This document shows, piece by piece, positions 40,260-48,658 of a stretch of DNA of 64,000 nt. The translations under genes and the position numbers were made by a program. The notes below the pieces were generated by a model. The model searched no databases and had not been told where the DNA came from. It was given only the letters and a program-made list of their open reading frames with translations. The stretch's first letter is position 1. The number at the start of each line of letters is the position of its first letter. Source of the DNA: a virus; the IMG/VR virus record IMGVR_UViG_3300005732_000005, positions 1 through 64,000 of that record; one strand, given 5' to 3'.

Positions 40260-41618
40260 CTAAACTTTCACTTTAATTCTTTGTTTATCTAAAATGTCTT
40301 CGTAACAATCACATTGTTCAGGTAGTTTATCATAACGAGGACGTTTGTAAATAGGTAAGAACAAGCTTTGTTGTTTAGTTCTCTTATCTTCTGTAATAGA
40401 GTCATACTCGACCTCAATAACTGGAGGAGGATTATCTAAATACTCTTTACGTTCCTCATCACTAAAACCACTGCCCACATTCACCTTGATACGTCCACAG
40501 GTCGATTCGCAATGAAATCCTCCTAACAAACCTTCATACTTTGAACCTACTTCTGCAGGATATGTTCCTACCACTTTTAAGTCGCAAGGCTCCTTTCTCT
40601 TAACCTTGATACAGTAAGTTGGTTTACCATTATCTTTCCAAGTGGCATCCATATCCTTTACAATAGCCCCTTCAAAACCATCACGCACATAACCTTCAAA
40701 GATTTCAAAAGCTTCTTCTACAGAGACATTCTCTTTACGAGGAATAAGTAGAATACGATTACGAACACCATTCTCAACACACCAACCGTTGTACTCCGCT
40801 ACCATAAGCTCTAAGAGTTCTCTTCGTTCTATATTGGTAAATGGGTATTCTCCTTTTGGTTCGTAGTAACTTGTATCGATACAATCCCAAACTTGATAAT
40901 ATACGTTATCTAAATGTTCTTGAGAAGCTGTTCCTTTCACAATACGTGTAATATGGCCATTACCTTCTTCACGAGTAGCCTTTGTTGGATCATAAATTAA
41001 TTCACCTTCTAATGCAAACCCATTAAAAGCTCCTGAAGATAAATGTTCTTGTAAAGAGTTAATCTCCAAAGGATTACCATTACGGGACATCATAGTAGTA
41101 TCTTCACCACAAACACTTCCCGCATAAGAACCATCTGACTTAAGTTCAATTGCAAGATTTTTAATGGTTTCCATTTTCTTCAGGGACTTCTCATTCATAG
41201 AACAAGCACCCATTCTGGGCGGCTTAACAATAAGATTCTTCCAAACTTTGTTAATTGTAGAAGCACCAATACCACACTTAAGATCTTTCTGGATAATACG
41301 GTAAACTACTTCCGCAATCTCGTGGTCACAACAAGAAAGGATACCATTAATCAGATAGTCAATAGCTTTGTGACCAGTTATTTCTCTTGAAGATAGTTTA
41401 TTTAGTTTCTGAAAAATAACTTCCCAATTAGGTTCTACCTTTTCGGTATGTTGCCAGCCATCAGGAACTTTCTTAATATAGAACTGCACTGTAGGTGAGT
41501 ACGCTAAACGACAAACTTCTTTCAGATATCCATTACTTTTCTGAGACATTAGAATCTCTAGCTTTTCATTACCTTTTGCCTGTTCGATCTGATTTAATAC
41601 TTTTAAAACTTTACTCAT
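40260..41618 (-). CDS. ATP-dependent DNA ligase, 452 aa
   Basis: It seals nicks in duplex DNA. IELKSDGSYAG contains the adenylated Lys160 (K-x-D-G). FALEGELIYD (motif III), EGAIVKDMDATWKDN (motif IV) and CIKVKRKEPCDLKVVG (motif V) follow in order. The helical N-terminal 150 residues form a DNA-binding domain as in T4-type ligases. Good ribosome site GAGGAGAAAGG. Confidence 0.85.
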   Translation of the reverse strand: MSKVLKVLNQIEQAKGNEKLEILMSQKSNGYLKEVCRLAYSPTVQFYIKKVPDGWQHTEKVEPNWEVIFQKLNKLSSREITGHKAIDYLINGILSCCDHEIAEVVYRIIQKDLKCGIGASTINKVWKNLIVKPPRMGACSMNEKSLKKMETIKNLAIELKSDGSYAGSVCGEDTTMMSRNGNPLEINSLQEHLSSGAFNGFALEGELIYDPTKATREEGNGHITRIVKGTASQEHLDNVYYQVWDCIDTSYYEPKGEYPFTNIERRELLELMVAEYNGWCVENGVRNRILLIPRKENVSVEEAFEIFEGYVRDGFEGAIVKDMDATWKDNGKPTYCIKVKRKEPCDLKVVGTYPAEVGSKYEGLLGGFHCESTCGRIKVNVGSGFSDEERKEYLDNPPPVIEVEYDSITEDKRTKQQSLFLPIYKRPRYDKLPEQCDCYEDILDKQRIKVKV

Positions 41619-42082
41619 AATAATCCTTTCTCCTCTAATTTTAAAATTGCCGTCATTAAACTATGTGCCTGAGAATTTGTCTTGGAGATTAAATCTTTCT
41701 TGTGTTTCACAAGTTGAAGATCTTTCTCCACAAGTTTCTGTTCGGCAAGAATACTATTCAAAGAGTCAGTTAATTTGTTTGTCAAAAGTTCCAGTTCTTC
41801 TGTTAAAGGGTTTGATTCTTTCTCTCCATCATCCAGATAACTTGCAGCAATGTATAATGTGCCGATACCTTTCTTTTTGATAGGAATACTGTAGACAAAA
41901 TCCCCCTTCTTGATAAGGTTACCACTTACGTCGCAAGTTTTACTTTCCTTTGACATAAATACGCTTTTCTTCAAGGCACGTCTAAACTCACGACCATCCT
42001 CTACTTTGAAAGTGATGTAATCTCCTTCAGGTAAGTACTCTCGTGTAATAATATCTGTAATAGGACTTAAATTATGACTCAC
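41615..42082 (-). CDS. Hypothetical protein, 155 aa
   Basis: It starts at GTG right after the upstream TAA, with GGGAGGAG in front. A beta-rich N-terminal half precedes a helical coiled-coil half (LTNKLTDSLNSILAEQKLVEKD). It overlaps the ligase start by 4 bases and may be co-translated with it. No family is recognised. Confidence 0.6.
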   Translation of the reverse strand: MSHNLSPITDIITREYLPEGDYITFKVEDGREFRRALKKSVFMSKESKTCDVSGNLIKKGDFVYSIPIKKKGIGTLYIAASYLDDGEKESNPLTEELELLTNKLTDSLNSILAEQKLVEKDLQLVKHKKDLISKTNSQAHSLMTAILKLEEKGLL

Positions 42083-42205
42083 TTATCTCTCCTCCCAATT
42101 ATACATTTCAATCTTATCACTGGCATAATCACCAAACAAATACTCTGAAAAAGTTAAGTCTTCTCCGTAGTCATTATCTTTCTCTAGGTTATATTCCTCT
42201 AACAT
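42083..42205 (-). CDS. Small acidic protein, 40 aa
   Basis: The ATG follows TAGGAGAATAACG. Acidic (EEYNLEKDNDYGEDLTF), ending NWEER, where GGGAGGAG also serves as ribosome site for the next gene. No family is recognised. Confidence 0.55.
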   Translation of the reverse strand: MLEEYNLEKDNDYGEDLTFSEYLFGDYASDKIEMYNWEER

Positions 42206-42218
42206 CGTTATTCTCCTA

Positions 42219-42578
42219 CTACTTTTTCTTAGGGCTTAGAATAGCAAACTCTTTCTTGCTAATCAACCCTTTTCTATATCTACCTTTAATTAATTGGTTC
42301 TCAATATAATCACTCAATACAATCAAATCATATTCTTTCGAAGGATTCCATTTTCGCGTATATTGGAATGTCTTGTCAAGTCTTTCTTTCAACCATTTTG
42401 TTTCTACTTCAATTGTATACTCTTGTTCTTTAGGAGGATCTACCCCACCATTATCCTCTAATCGAGTTCTCTTTACAAAGTAAGACACTACTTTTGCATA
42501 AGGAGCATCTTCTTTGAAACAAGGTTCATTGAGGTAAGACTTCCATCCATTCTCCCTAAAATCTTCATACTTCTTCAA
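42219..42578 (-). CDS. Hypothetical basic protein, 119 aa
   Basis: Basic with repeated aromatic residues; DNGGVDPPKEQEYTIEVETKWLKERLDKTF in the centre. It overlaps the upstream gene by 14 bases. No family is recognised. Confidence 0.6.
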   Translation of the reverse strand: MKKYEDFRENGWKSYLNEPCFKEDAPYAKVVSYFVKRTRLEDNGGVDPPKEQEYTIEVETKWLKERLDKTFQYTRKWNPSKEYDLIVLSDYIENQLIKGRYRKGLISKKEFAILSPKKK

Positions 42579-43056
42579 AAGATTCTTCTCCGTAGTCTAG
42601 ATAATCAAAATCACTTAGGTAACACAACTCTACAAGCTCCTGTATGGCTTTAGGGAGAGAGTTGTAATATTCTGATACGATGGCTTCACTATCATACAAA
42701 ACACTCTCAAAACGCTTCCTGTTGCTTATATAGTAGCATTTCTCTGACATAAAGCGGATTTCTAAAAGTTGTTTCTCTGTATCAGTGAAAAGTTCTACAT
42801 TAAAACTTTCTTGCTTCAAGGCATACTCTTCTTCCCACCAATACTCCACTAGAGAAAGATTATCCCTTGATAAAATAAGTTGGAACACTATACCAGCATT
42901 ACCCCATTCTAGGCAAGGGAGTGTTTTATCACCACCTTCCAACTTAACGTGTTTTCTGCATTTATGACTCTTTCGTTTAAACTTTCTTTCATATCCAACC
43001 TCCTCTGCCAGAACAGGGAATGGTAGTGATGTGTCTAGTGGTTTAAAGTTTTTCAT
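42565..43056 (-). CDS. Hypothetical protein, 163 aa
   Basis: Basic near the start (YERKFKRKSHKCRKH), beta-rich centre, strongly acidic helical end (LCYLSDFDYLDYGEESFEEV). AGGGGAGG precedes the ATG. No family is recognised. Confidence 0.6.
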   Translation of the reverse strand: MKNFKPLDTSLPFPVLAEEVGYERKFKRKSHKCRKHVKLEGGDKTLPCLEWGNAGIVFQLILSRDNLSLVEYWWEEEYALKQESFNVELFTDTEKQLLEIRFMSEKCYYISNRKRFESVLYDSEAIVSEYYNSLPKAIQELVELCYLSDFDYLDYGEESFEEV

Positions 43057-43265
43057 TTCGTGCCTCCCCTTCTGTTAATTTTCTCATTAGCCTCTATAAA
43101 CCAAAGGAACTTTGAAAGTTCTTTTATATCCTCTGAACCGTAATCATGCAGGTAAGAAATCATATCCACCCTGACACCTCCTCTTTCTTTACACCATCCA
43201 ATCATGCCTACATCCTCACCTTTATATAATAACTTATTACCTCTCTTATTCCAGATATTTTTCAT
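43053..43265 (-). CDS. Small basic protein, 70 aa
   Basis: Basic (IWNKRGNKLLYKGEDVG...RINRRGGTK ends) with GAGGAGG upstream. Overlaps both neighbours by 4 bases. No family is recognised. Confidence 0.6.
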   Translation of the reverse strand: MKNIWNKRGNKLLYKGEDVGMIGWCKERGGVRVDMISYLHDYGSEDIKELSKFLWFIEANEKINRRGGTK

Positions 43266-43471
43266 AAAACAACCTCCTCTTTAATAATCTCAAATTTCCA
43301 CGTATCATAATCCATATCACAAATTAACTTATGAGAATTCTTCTCAAGCCAAGATGCCTTTACGTGATCGTGTGTCTGTGTGGGCAATATCACCTCATCA
43401 AAGACAACCTTGTCAAATAAATCTTCATATAAAGATGATAATGTAATTTTAATAAAGTATTTTGTTTTCAT
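43262..43471 (-). CDS. Small hypothetical protein, 69 aa
   Basis: Beta-rich start (KYFIKITLSSLYEDLFDKVVFDEVILP) then a short helix and strand. AGGAGAAAC precedes the ATG. No family is recognised. Confidence 0.6.
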   Translation of the reverse strand: MKTKYFIKITLSSLYEDLFDKVVFDEVILPTQTHDHVKASWLEKNSHKLICDMDYDTWKFEIIKEEVVL

Positions 43472-43482
43472 AAAAGTTTCTC

Positions 43483-43929
43483 CTAAACGTAACCATTAAA
43501 GAGAGCATACCCTCTTACAAAGTAAAAGTAAACCTTTCTTAGAAAATAATTTACCTTATATTGTTTCATTTGATCAAGGAATATCTCATCAATAACTTTT
43601 CTTGTGTAAAATTTATAATCCTCTGTTCCATGAAACATTTGACAAAGAACATCATGCACACAAGAAGGTTCTTTCAAAATTTGTTCACCATTGTCATCAA
43701 GGTATCCATCCCAAACACCAACCTTTACCCCAAGGATATTAAATTTAGGAGAACATCCATCCCAAGAGTAACCTTTGTAGATATGGAGAATACCTTCGTG
43801 AGAGATTTCTGCCAAGAGTTGTTTTGTTTTCTTTCTGTAGATATATCTTGCCTCCCCATTATATTCTGGTAGGTGAAATTTTAAATCTTCTTCAAGGGTG
43901 AATTTTTGAGTGATACGTTTTATTGGCAT
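43483..43929 (-). CDS. DUF1353-like protein, 148 aa
   Basis: The start at 43929 is chosen because CAGGAGAA precedes it and the longer frame reads through the promoter at 43964-43992. YKGYSWDGCSPK and EPSCVHDVLCQMFHG match the conserved core of DUF1353 phage proteins. The function is not established. Helical C-terminal tail. Confidence 0.55.
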   Translation of the reverse strand: MPIKRITQKFTLEEDLKFHLPEYNGEARYIYRKKTKQLLAEISHEGILHIYKGYSWDGCSPKFNILGVKVGVWDGYLDDNGEQILKEPSCVHDVLCQMFHGTEDYKFYTRKVIDEIFLDQMKQYKVNYFLRKVYFYFVRGYALFNGYV

Positions 43930-43963
43930 GGATTTTCTCCTGTTTAATACGTTGTTAGGGGAG

Positions 43964-43992
43964 AGTTTATATTGGTGAGAGGGTGTTGTCAA
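43964..43992 (-). promoter_or_regulatory. Leftward sigma70 promoter
   Basis: Read leftward: TTGACA, 17 bases, TAAACT (or TATAAA after 15). It lies just beyond the terminator at 44011, so it restarts leftward transcription. Confidence 0.65.
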
Positions 43993-44010
43993 GGAAATTT
44001 AGGTAATAAA

Positions 44011-44042
44011 AAAGCCCGAACCTTTTTACAGGAACGGGCTTT
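44011..44042 (-). terminator. Rho-independent terminator
   Basis: AAAGCCCG and CGGGCTTT pair, with a CC/GG inner pair near the loop; read leftward it is followed by TTTTTTATT. It ends leftward transcription from the gene at 44170. CAACTT/AAGTTG makes a second small hairpin near 44055. Confidence 0.8.
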
Positions 44043-44169
44043 CGGAGGAGAAGCAACTTTACGCAAGTTGTCAGCGAAGAGGGAGAAGGAGAGAAACCCC
44101 TCTTAAAGTGGATGTCTGGGAGGAGAAATCAGACAAAGAGATTATTGTTATTATTAAGGGAGAAATATT

Positions 44170-44388
44170 TTAGTAAAGGTCATCTGGTAGGATAGGTAAG
44201 TCTAACCCTAAGTCAGAAAAGTTAATCTGTTCTTCTTCAACATAAGATTCGGATTTATTCTGGCAATTGTTACAATAAGGATCATCTACTGTAATAACCT
44301 TATATTTGCCAGATTTCTCTGGATGAGGGACTTTTACCTGCCTAGTGGGATAACCTATTTTTGCATTACATGCGATACACGTTGGCAT
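44170..44388 (-). CDS. Zinc-ribbon protein, 72 aa
   Basis: CIACNAKIG (residues 4-12) and DPYCNNCQNK (about 36-45) form a four-cysteine ribbon. The C-terminus is ac­idic (LGLDLPILPDDLY). It may be a small RNA- or protein-binding factor. It is flanked by the terminator at 44011 and the dyad at 44413. Confidence 0.6.
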   Translation of the reverse strand: MPTCIACNAKIGYPTRQVKVPHPEKSGKYKVITVDDPYCNNCQNKSESYVEEEQINFSDLGLDLPILPDDLY

Positions 44389-44412
44389 AAGGATTCCTTT
44401 TTTAGGAGTAAA

Positions 44413-44493
44413 TTTGTTTAAAGAAAGTCTCTATTTAGAAACTTTAGTTTTTAGGAGGGTTATTATGAAAACAAGAAATTTTCTTTAAACAAA
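44413..44493. repeat. 14-bp inverted repeat around a seven-codon ORF
   Basis: TTTGTTTAAAGAAA (44413-44426) is exactly complementary to 44480-44493. Between them, rightward, TTAGGAGGG precedes ATG AAA ACA AGA AAT TTT CTT TAA. A leader peptide or a protein-binding dyad is possible. Confidence 0.4.
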
Positions 44494-44553
44494 CTTTTCA
44501 ATTTATAATTAATGATAACAGTGTTTTTGAAGTGTGTCAACTGTTTTGGGAAT

Positions 44554-44628
44554 TGGAGCGACATATCGGTTACGATCCGATGACTCCGACTTGGAAGGAC
44601 GGGATTTTTCCAATTAAACTAATGTCGC
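44554..44628 (-). tRNA. tRNA-Gly (anticodon TCC), CCA encoded, atypical
   Basis: The 7-bp acceptor stem GCGACAT/ATGTCGC is perfect, followed by discriminator T and CCA as in bacterial tRNA-Gly. The D-arm GTTT-AATTGGAA-AAAT fits. The anticodon loop is CTTCCAA, closed by CCGTC/GTCGG with one T-T mismatch. The T-stem ATCGG/CCGAT is perfect but its loop ATCGTAA lacks the usual TTC and A58. Could be functional or decaying. Confidence 0.65.
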
Positions 44629-44838
44629 AATGTTGGAGATTTTTATAACCGTGATCTCCTGAGCTACCAAACTTATTTAAATTTAATCCATAGGTGGCTG
44701 GGTTAATACTTCCCCATTTACTGACTCCGACAACTAATGTTCCCCGACTCACTACTTTACTACAGTATCTCTTGCCTGTCACACACTTACTCGCACACGG
44801 GCTGAACCTTAGGATTAAAACTTTTTATTCAGGTTTAT

Positions 44839-44991
44839 CTAGTCCCACAACTCTTCATTCCAAACAAAGACACCATCTTCAATCTCAGAATCATCTAACT
44901 CCTTAAAAAGTTCATAACTCTCCAAGAATCTTTGTTTCTGATCTTCTGCTATTTCGTCAAGACGTTCTTTTGTGAAAATATTATCTTCCAT
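44839..44991 (-). CDS. Small acidic protein, 50 aa
   Basis: The start at 44991 follows AAAGGAGGT, an ideal ribosome site. Acidic and helical (LDEIAEDQKQRFLESYELFKELDDSE). It lies beyond a leader with a perfect 8-bp hairpin and precedes the tRNA by about 210 bases, in which no gene is supported. Confidence 0.65.
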   Translation of the reverse strand: MEDNIFTKERLDEIAEDQKQRFLESYELFKELDDSEIEDGVFVWNEELWD

Positions 44992-45015
44992 AGTAACCTC
45001 CTTTAAAGAATTTGT

Positions 45016-45045
45016 TTCTTGAGAGTTAGACACCTTACTCAAGAA
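45016..45045 (-). promoter_or_regulatory. Leader hairpin
   Basis: TTCTTGAG and CTCAAGAA form a perfect 8-bp stem in the roughly 110-base leader of the gene at 44991. It may influence stability or translation of that message. Confidence 0.4.
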
Positions 45046-45525
45046 TTGTGTCTCTCAGAAATACATCTAGGCACGTAAGTCCTAAAGTGGGCTGAGAAAT
45101 TACTTTAGTTTCACACTTGACGGTAGTGACTCACCTAAAACAACCTATTCATCTTACAATAAGAGATTACCTCGGTCAATGGTAATTTTATGATTATTTA
45201 TTTAACCCATCTCTTTTAACGTCAAGTTAGGGTAAGCAGTTTTTCTCTGCAATAACTCTCTCACAATGAGATTCTGGACGGTATTGGTAAATGTGTGGAT
45301 TGCATACCAAAACAATCATTATGGCGAACTAATTCATCCATAATCACATCTTATAATTAATCATAACAATATTATTTCTGAATGTCAAATAGTTTCTGTA
45401 GAAATCCCTAAATAATCCAAACCTTGGTCCTCACCTTTCATATTATACTCCTGTAAAACCGTTGTAAACACGAATATCTCTCATAACCATCTCCTCTTTT
45501 TGTTAATGTATGATTTATTATCGCA
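45043..45525 (-). other. Intergenic stretch with promoter and two mini-ORFs
   Basis: No full gene is seen. It contains the promoter at 45151-45179 and, read leftward, two tiny frames with good ribosome sites: 13 codons at 45484-45443 (GAGGAGAT upstream) and 18 codons at 45441-45385 (ACAGGAG upstream). These may be leader peptides or gene remnants. Confidence 0.4.
45151..45179 (-). promoter_or_regulatory. Leftward sigma70-like promoter
   Basis: Read leftward: TTGACC, 17 bases, TAAGAT. Transcription would start about 150 bases before the gene at 44991 and probably continue through the tRNA. Confidence 0.6.
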
Positions 45526-45759
45526 TTACTTTTTCAAGAGTGCAACCTCTTTCTCTAAAGATTCTATTCTTTCTAGAAGACTACTACCTTCCACTATATC
45601 GTGGATCTTATCCTTACAAGTGATATCTATCTCCAAGTAGTCCAATATTCGCTGAACACCTTCTGACATAAAAGCTTTCTCTTTGTTACAAAGTTTGCTT
45701 GAAGAAAGGGCGTTGTTTTTGGAGAAGTCTTGCTTCATTTGTTGTATTGTATCTTGCAT
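45526..45759 (-). CDS. Small coiled-coil protein, 77 aa
   Basis: The end (LLERIESLEKEVALLKK) is a leucine-heptad coiled coil; the start is helical and polar. Overlaps nothing; lies 5 bases after the GIY-YIG gene. No family is recognised. Confidence 0.6.
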   Translation of the reverse strand: MQDTIQQMKQDFSKNNALSSSKLCNKEKAFMSEGVQRILDYLEIDITCKDKIHDIVEGSSLLERIESLEKEVALLKK

Positions 45760-45764
45760 ATATC

Positions 45765-46403
45765 TTACTCTCCAACATAATACCTGTCTAGTAGATCTTC
45801 ATTAACTATGAAGTTTAAATCTTCACCTATTACAGAGAATTTGTCCAGTTTTAGTTTCCGCTTTGACTTCCCTTGTGATCCAACTTTATGACAAAAGAAT
45901 CTAACCTCTTTTCCAGCATACTCTCCACCTTCATACCTTCTTGCATTACTTAGATTTACAGATTTATTGTATCTCGGCTTATATTGTAATATGAAATTAT
46001 CCTCTGCCAAAGAAGTTTCCTTTTCTGTATCAAAGTACTGTATAAATATCCTATTATAGTCTTTATTATTGTGACCAATGATTCTAGAGAAGATGTTACA
46101 AGATTTCCCTATATAATTAACATTCTCATCTTTCTTTAGGAAATAGACTACATTAGCTTTCATATATTGTAAAGACATATACACAGCTTTTATACCCTGC
46201 GATATAGGGAATCCATTATTTTGTGTAGCTGTAAGTATTGTGCAATAGTCTGCCAAAACTTTATCCATCTCAGCTCCAAGCAAAACTAAACCTCGAAGGT
46301 CTTTACTAATGATTTCCTTGTTTCTTACACCGTCCCTTGTTTCATTATAAAGGTTATCCATAACCCTTAGATATTCATCTTCACTAATACTCTCACTTTT
46401 CAT
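45765..46403 (-). CDS. GIY-YIG endonuclease-like protein, 212 aa
   Basis: VVYFLKKDENVNYIGKSCNIFSRIIGH (about 84-110) is a GIY-YIG core and LAEDNFILQYKPRYNKS its acidic helix and closing strand. The N-terminal 80 residues are helical; the basic C-terminus (GKSKRKLKLDKF) may bind DNA. AGGAGT precedes the ATG. Likely a free-standing homing or DNA-processing nuclease. Confidence 0.65.
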   Translation of the reverse strand: MKSESISEDEYLRVMDNLYNETRDGVRNKEIISKDLRGLVLLGAEMDKVLADYCTILTATQNNGFPISQGIKAVYMSLQYMKANVVYFLKKDENVNYIGKSCNIFSRIIGHNNKDYNRIFIQYFDTEKETSLAEDNFILQYKPRYNKSVNLSNARRYEGGEYAGKEVRFFCHKVGSQGKSKRKLKLDKFSVIGEDLNFIVNEDLLDRYYVGE

Positions 46404-46568
46404 ACATACTCCTCATATTCTTATTAAATGGTTGCTCCTTATCAGTCGACATTTAGGATCTCCGCTCCTAATGGAAAGTCTCAAATTTTTCAACCAAGAA
46501 AACACCACTTAAATCATAGACTTAGGCAGTGTTTTTACGTGTTACACAATGTGATAAACAGGGGATTT
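46404..46568 (-). promoter_or_regulatory. Structured leader of the GIY-YIG gene
   Basis: No gene is seen. Read leftward it carries a long AAAACAC/GTGTTTT dyad around 46496-46540 and, nearer the gene, CATTTAGGA facing TCCTAATGG around a 7-base loop (about 46454-46478). These strong stems suggest transcript-level control or a second terminator. Confidence 0.4.
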
Positions 46569-46587
46569 TCAAGAGGATAAAATCCCC
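46561..46587 (-). terminator. Terminator-like hairpin at the exonuclease end
   Basis: GGGGATTTT and AAAATCCCC form a perfect 9-bp stem with a 9-base loop. It overlaps the stop of the gene at 46569; the trailing sequence read leftward is TGTTTATC, only moderately T-rich. Confidence 0.55.
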
Positions 46588-47450
46588 TCGACATACTCCA
46601 ACTCCCCTCCCTTCAAATACCCTTGCTGGATAAGATAATTAACATAATCAAGATCCTCTCTCACCACGACAGACCACTCTACTCCAAAATATTTCTTCTT
46701 ACTACAAATTTTATATTGCTCAAGTTTAACACTCTCATACTCAGAAAGCAACCCTTCTAAATAATCTAATTCTTCTTGGTCAAGCTCTACATTGTTGAAA
46801 GTGTATTCTACGTAATCATAATCATTGTGTTTAAGAATGATATCTTCCCAACGTGTACCTCTTGGATATTTCTTCCCACCCTTACAAGTTGAAGGATCGT
46901 ATAACATTTCCCAAGCTTGATCAAGAGTTAGATTGTGGTCACGTAACATATACTCTAAAACTAAACCATTTACCAGCGTATCTGATTTTGCACTATGAAG
47001 ATGGATACTATGCTCATCTAAACGTCCATCCTTATACAAACCCCACTGATAATACAATACTCCAAGTTTATGACTCTCAACTTCTTCCTTAGAGTATAAT
47101 ACACGAGCAAGTTTCAATGTGCAAAGTTGTCTAACATTCTCAGGGAAATAATCCTCTGGTAAAACTGCTTTCTCATAAGAGAGGTTGTGTGCGAATACAT
47201 ACTGTTTTCCTTCAAGAGAGTGTTCTTTCAAAACTCTTTCTAAAGAGGGTGCATCTTTCACATCTTCCTCTGTCACCCCGTGAATAGCCATTGCTTCGAA
47301 AGTGATCGGTTCTTGTGGGTTAATCATTGTCCCTCTAGAATCTACTACTTTAAAAGTGCCATCCTTTGTCACACGGAAAATAGTTTCTCCGAATTCACAC
47401 ACCTTACCTTTCATATGTGTTGTTTCTGTATCAATTCCTGATATTAGCAT
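46569..47450 (-). CDS. DnaQ/ExoX-like 3'-5' exonuclease, 293 aa
   Basis: GIDTETT (Exo I, residues 5-11), YVFAHNLSYEKAVL (Exo II) and HSAKSDTLVNGLV (Exo III His and Asp) give the DEDDh catalytic set. An extended C-terminal helical domain follows. It may proofread, degrade host DNA or trim ends. GGAGGAG precedes the ATG. Confidence 0.75.
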   Translation of the reverse strand: MLISGIDTETTHMKGKVCEFGETIFRVTKDGTFKVVDSRGTMINPQEPITFEAMAIHGVTEEDVKDAPSLERVLKEHSLEGKQYVFAHNLSYEKAVLPEDYFPENVRQLCTLKLARVLYSKEEVESHKLGVLYYQWGLYKDGRLDEHSIHLHSAKSDTLVNGLVLEYMLRDHNLTLDQAWEMLYDPSTCKGGKKYPRGTRWEDIILKHNDYDYVEYTFNNVELDQEELDYLEGLLSEYESVKLEQYKICSKKKYFGVEWSVVVREDLDYVNYLIQQGYLKGGELEYVEGILSS

Positions 47451-47713
47451 AACAACTCCTCCTTCAAAATCCTAATCAAATTATCTTTCATATCCCTTGC
47501 CGCAGACATTTCCTTTTGTGTGACATAACAACTCATACAACAAGGATAATTTTCTAGACGTTCAATTGTTGCAAGGATTCTCTCTTGTTGTTCATTCCAA
47601 GAATTCTCTGCAACACACTTTACATCATATACATCTATATCTAAACAGTCATCTGAGTAACCATACCAATTGTGGTGACTGTAATTTTCTTCCCACCAAC
47701 CTTCAAAACTCAT
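47444..47713 (-). CDS. Hypothetical protein, 89 aa
   Basis: Trp/His-rich start (FEGWWEENYSHHNWYGYSDD) and a cysteine pair (YPCCMSC). Could bind metal. Overlaps the exonuclease by 7 bases. No family is recognised. Confidence 0.6.
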   Translation of the reverse strand: MSFEGWWEENYSHHNWYGYSDDCLDIDVYDVKCVAENSWNEQQERILATIERLENYPCCMSCYVTQKEMSAARDMKDNLIRILKEELLC

Positions 47714-47907
47714 AATAATCTCTCCTCGTAATGTTTCAAATAATCAACAGCACCTATATAAAAATCATCGTACTCAGAAAACTCTCCTGAATAGTATAAT
47801 TCCCACTTCAAACTCTCTACACCTGTTGCATCATCTTCAAAGAAAATACCTTCCTCTATAAAGTTCTCCGCCCACAACAACCCTTTCATCCATTGTGATT
47901 GTTTCAT
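47710..47907 (-). CDS. Small acidic protein, 65 aa
   Basis: Acidic and aromatic (WAENFIEEGIFFEDDATG...YYSGEFSEYDDFY). Overlaps both neighbours by 4 bases. No family is recognised. Confidence 0.6.
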   Translation of the reverse strand: MKQSQWMKGLLWAENFIEEGIFFEDDATGVESLKWELYYSGEFSEYDDFYIGAVDYLKHYEERLL

Positions 47908-48164
47908 ACATTACTTCTCAAAATAAACCTAACCTTGTCCCAGAATTTCATTTTTCCTGAAACGTTCTTAATCTGCTTACCCTCTGCAACTGTAAAATGC
48001 CAGTTCAAATCTACAAGTTTATACTCTATCAAAGGACAATGTTTCTTGTCAATGTTTTTGACTAACAAATGGTAACCATCTACCGAAATAGGGTATACAT
48101 CTACCCATACACCGTTTATGTAAAGTTTCATTGGTGCGAGAAGGTCTAGTGTTTGGTATTTCAT
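47904..48164 (-). CDS. Hypothetical protein, 86 aa
   Basis: Beta-rich (MKLYINGVWVDVYPISVDGYHLLV) with a basic C-terminal end. Overlaps the next gene by 4 bases. No family is recognised. Confidence 0.6.
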   Translation of the reverse strand: MKYQTLDLLAPMKLYINGVWVDVYPISVDGYHLLVKNIDKKHCPLIEYKLVDLNWHFTVAEGKQIKNVSGKMKFWDKVRFILRSNV

Positions 48165-48167
48165 ATA

Positions 48168-48380
48168 TTACTCCTCATAAACTAAAATATAATCAAAACA
48201 AAATTTACCACGAATATTTTCTCCCGTCAAATCTTCTAGCAAAGAAATTTCATCTTCGTTGCCAAGCAACATAAAGGATGCCTTTGTTGAAGTGGAGTTT
48301 CTCATTTCCAAAGGTATCTTGTCGATAATATCTTTTGGTAAGATACATTTTAGGAAGACACCTTGTTGTTTAAGGATCAT
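48168..48380 (-). CDS. Small hypothetical protein, 70 aa
   Basis: Alpha/beta protein (GVFLKCILPKDIIDKIPLEMR). ATGA overlap with the upstream gene. No family is recognised. Confidence 0.6.
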   Translation of the reverse strand: MILKQQGVFLKCILPKDIIDKIPLEMRNSTSTKASFMLLGNEDEISLLEDLTGENIRGKFCFDYILVYEE

Positions 48381-48658
48381 TCTTCTTCCAAATTTACTAG
48401 TTGGTCAGTAAGGTTTTGCAACAACTGATGAACCTTTTGTCGATCTTTCTTACTTTCATTTCGATATTCGAAATAGTCATCAGTATTGTTCACAAAGTTT
48501 CTGTATACCCGAAGGTATCTTTCGTTGAGATTATTTTGCTCAAGAAGTTCTTCGTATGTTGGGTAACGTTTATATTTGTTGCAACTACCTTTCCCACAAG
48601 TGGATGTATATTCTACAAGCTTACCACATGGGTAAGTGGATTCTAGTTTATCGATCAT
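48377..48658 (-). CDS. Hypothetical helical protein, 93 aa
   Basis: The start at 48658 overlaps the upstream stop (AAATGA). CGKLVEYTSTCGKGSC holds three cysteines; the remainder is helical with a coiled-coil end (VHQLLQNLTDQLVNLEEE). No family is recognised. Confidence 0.6.
   Translation of the reverse strand: MIDKLESTYPCGKLVEYTSTCGKGSCNKYKRYPTYEELLEQNNLNERYLRVYRNFVNNTDDYFEYRNESKKDRQKVHQLLQNLTDQLVNLEEE

Noticed and set aside
44629-44840. Second tRNA upstream of tRNA-Gly (GGTAGCTCAGG stretch)
   Set aside because: A D-arm-like string is present, but no acceptor stem, anticodon arm and T-arm could be assembled around it; GGAGAT/ATCTCC alone is just a hairpin.
44570-44906. Open frames of about 70 codons on both strands over the tRNA
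   Set aside because: They run across the tRNA stems, have no ribosome sites and show no protein-like pattern.
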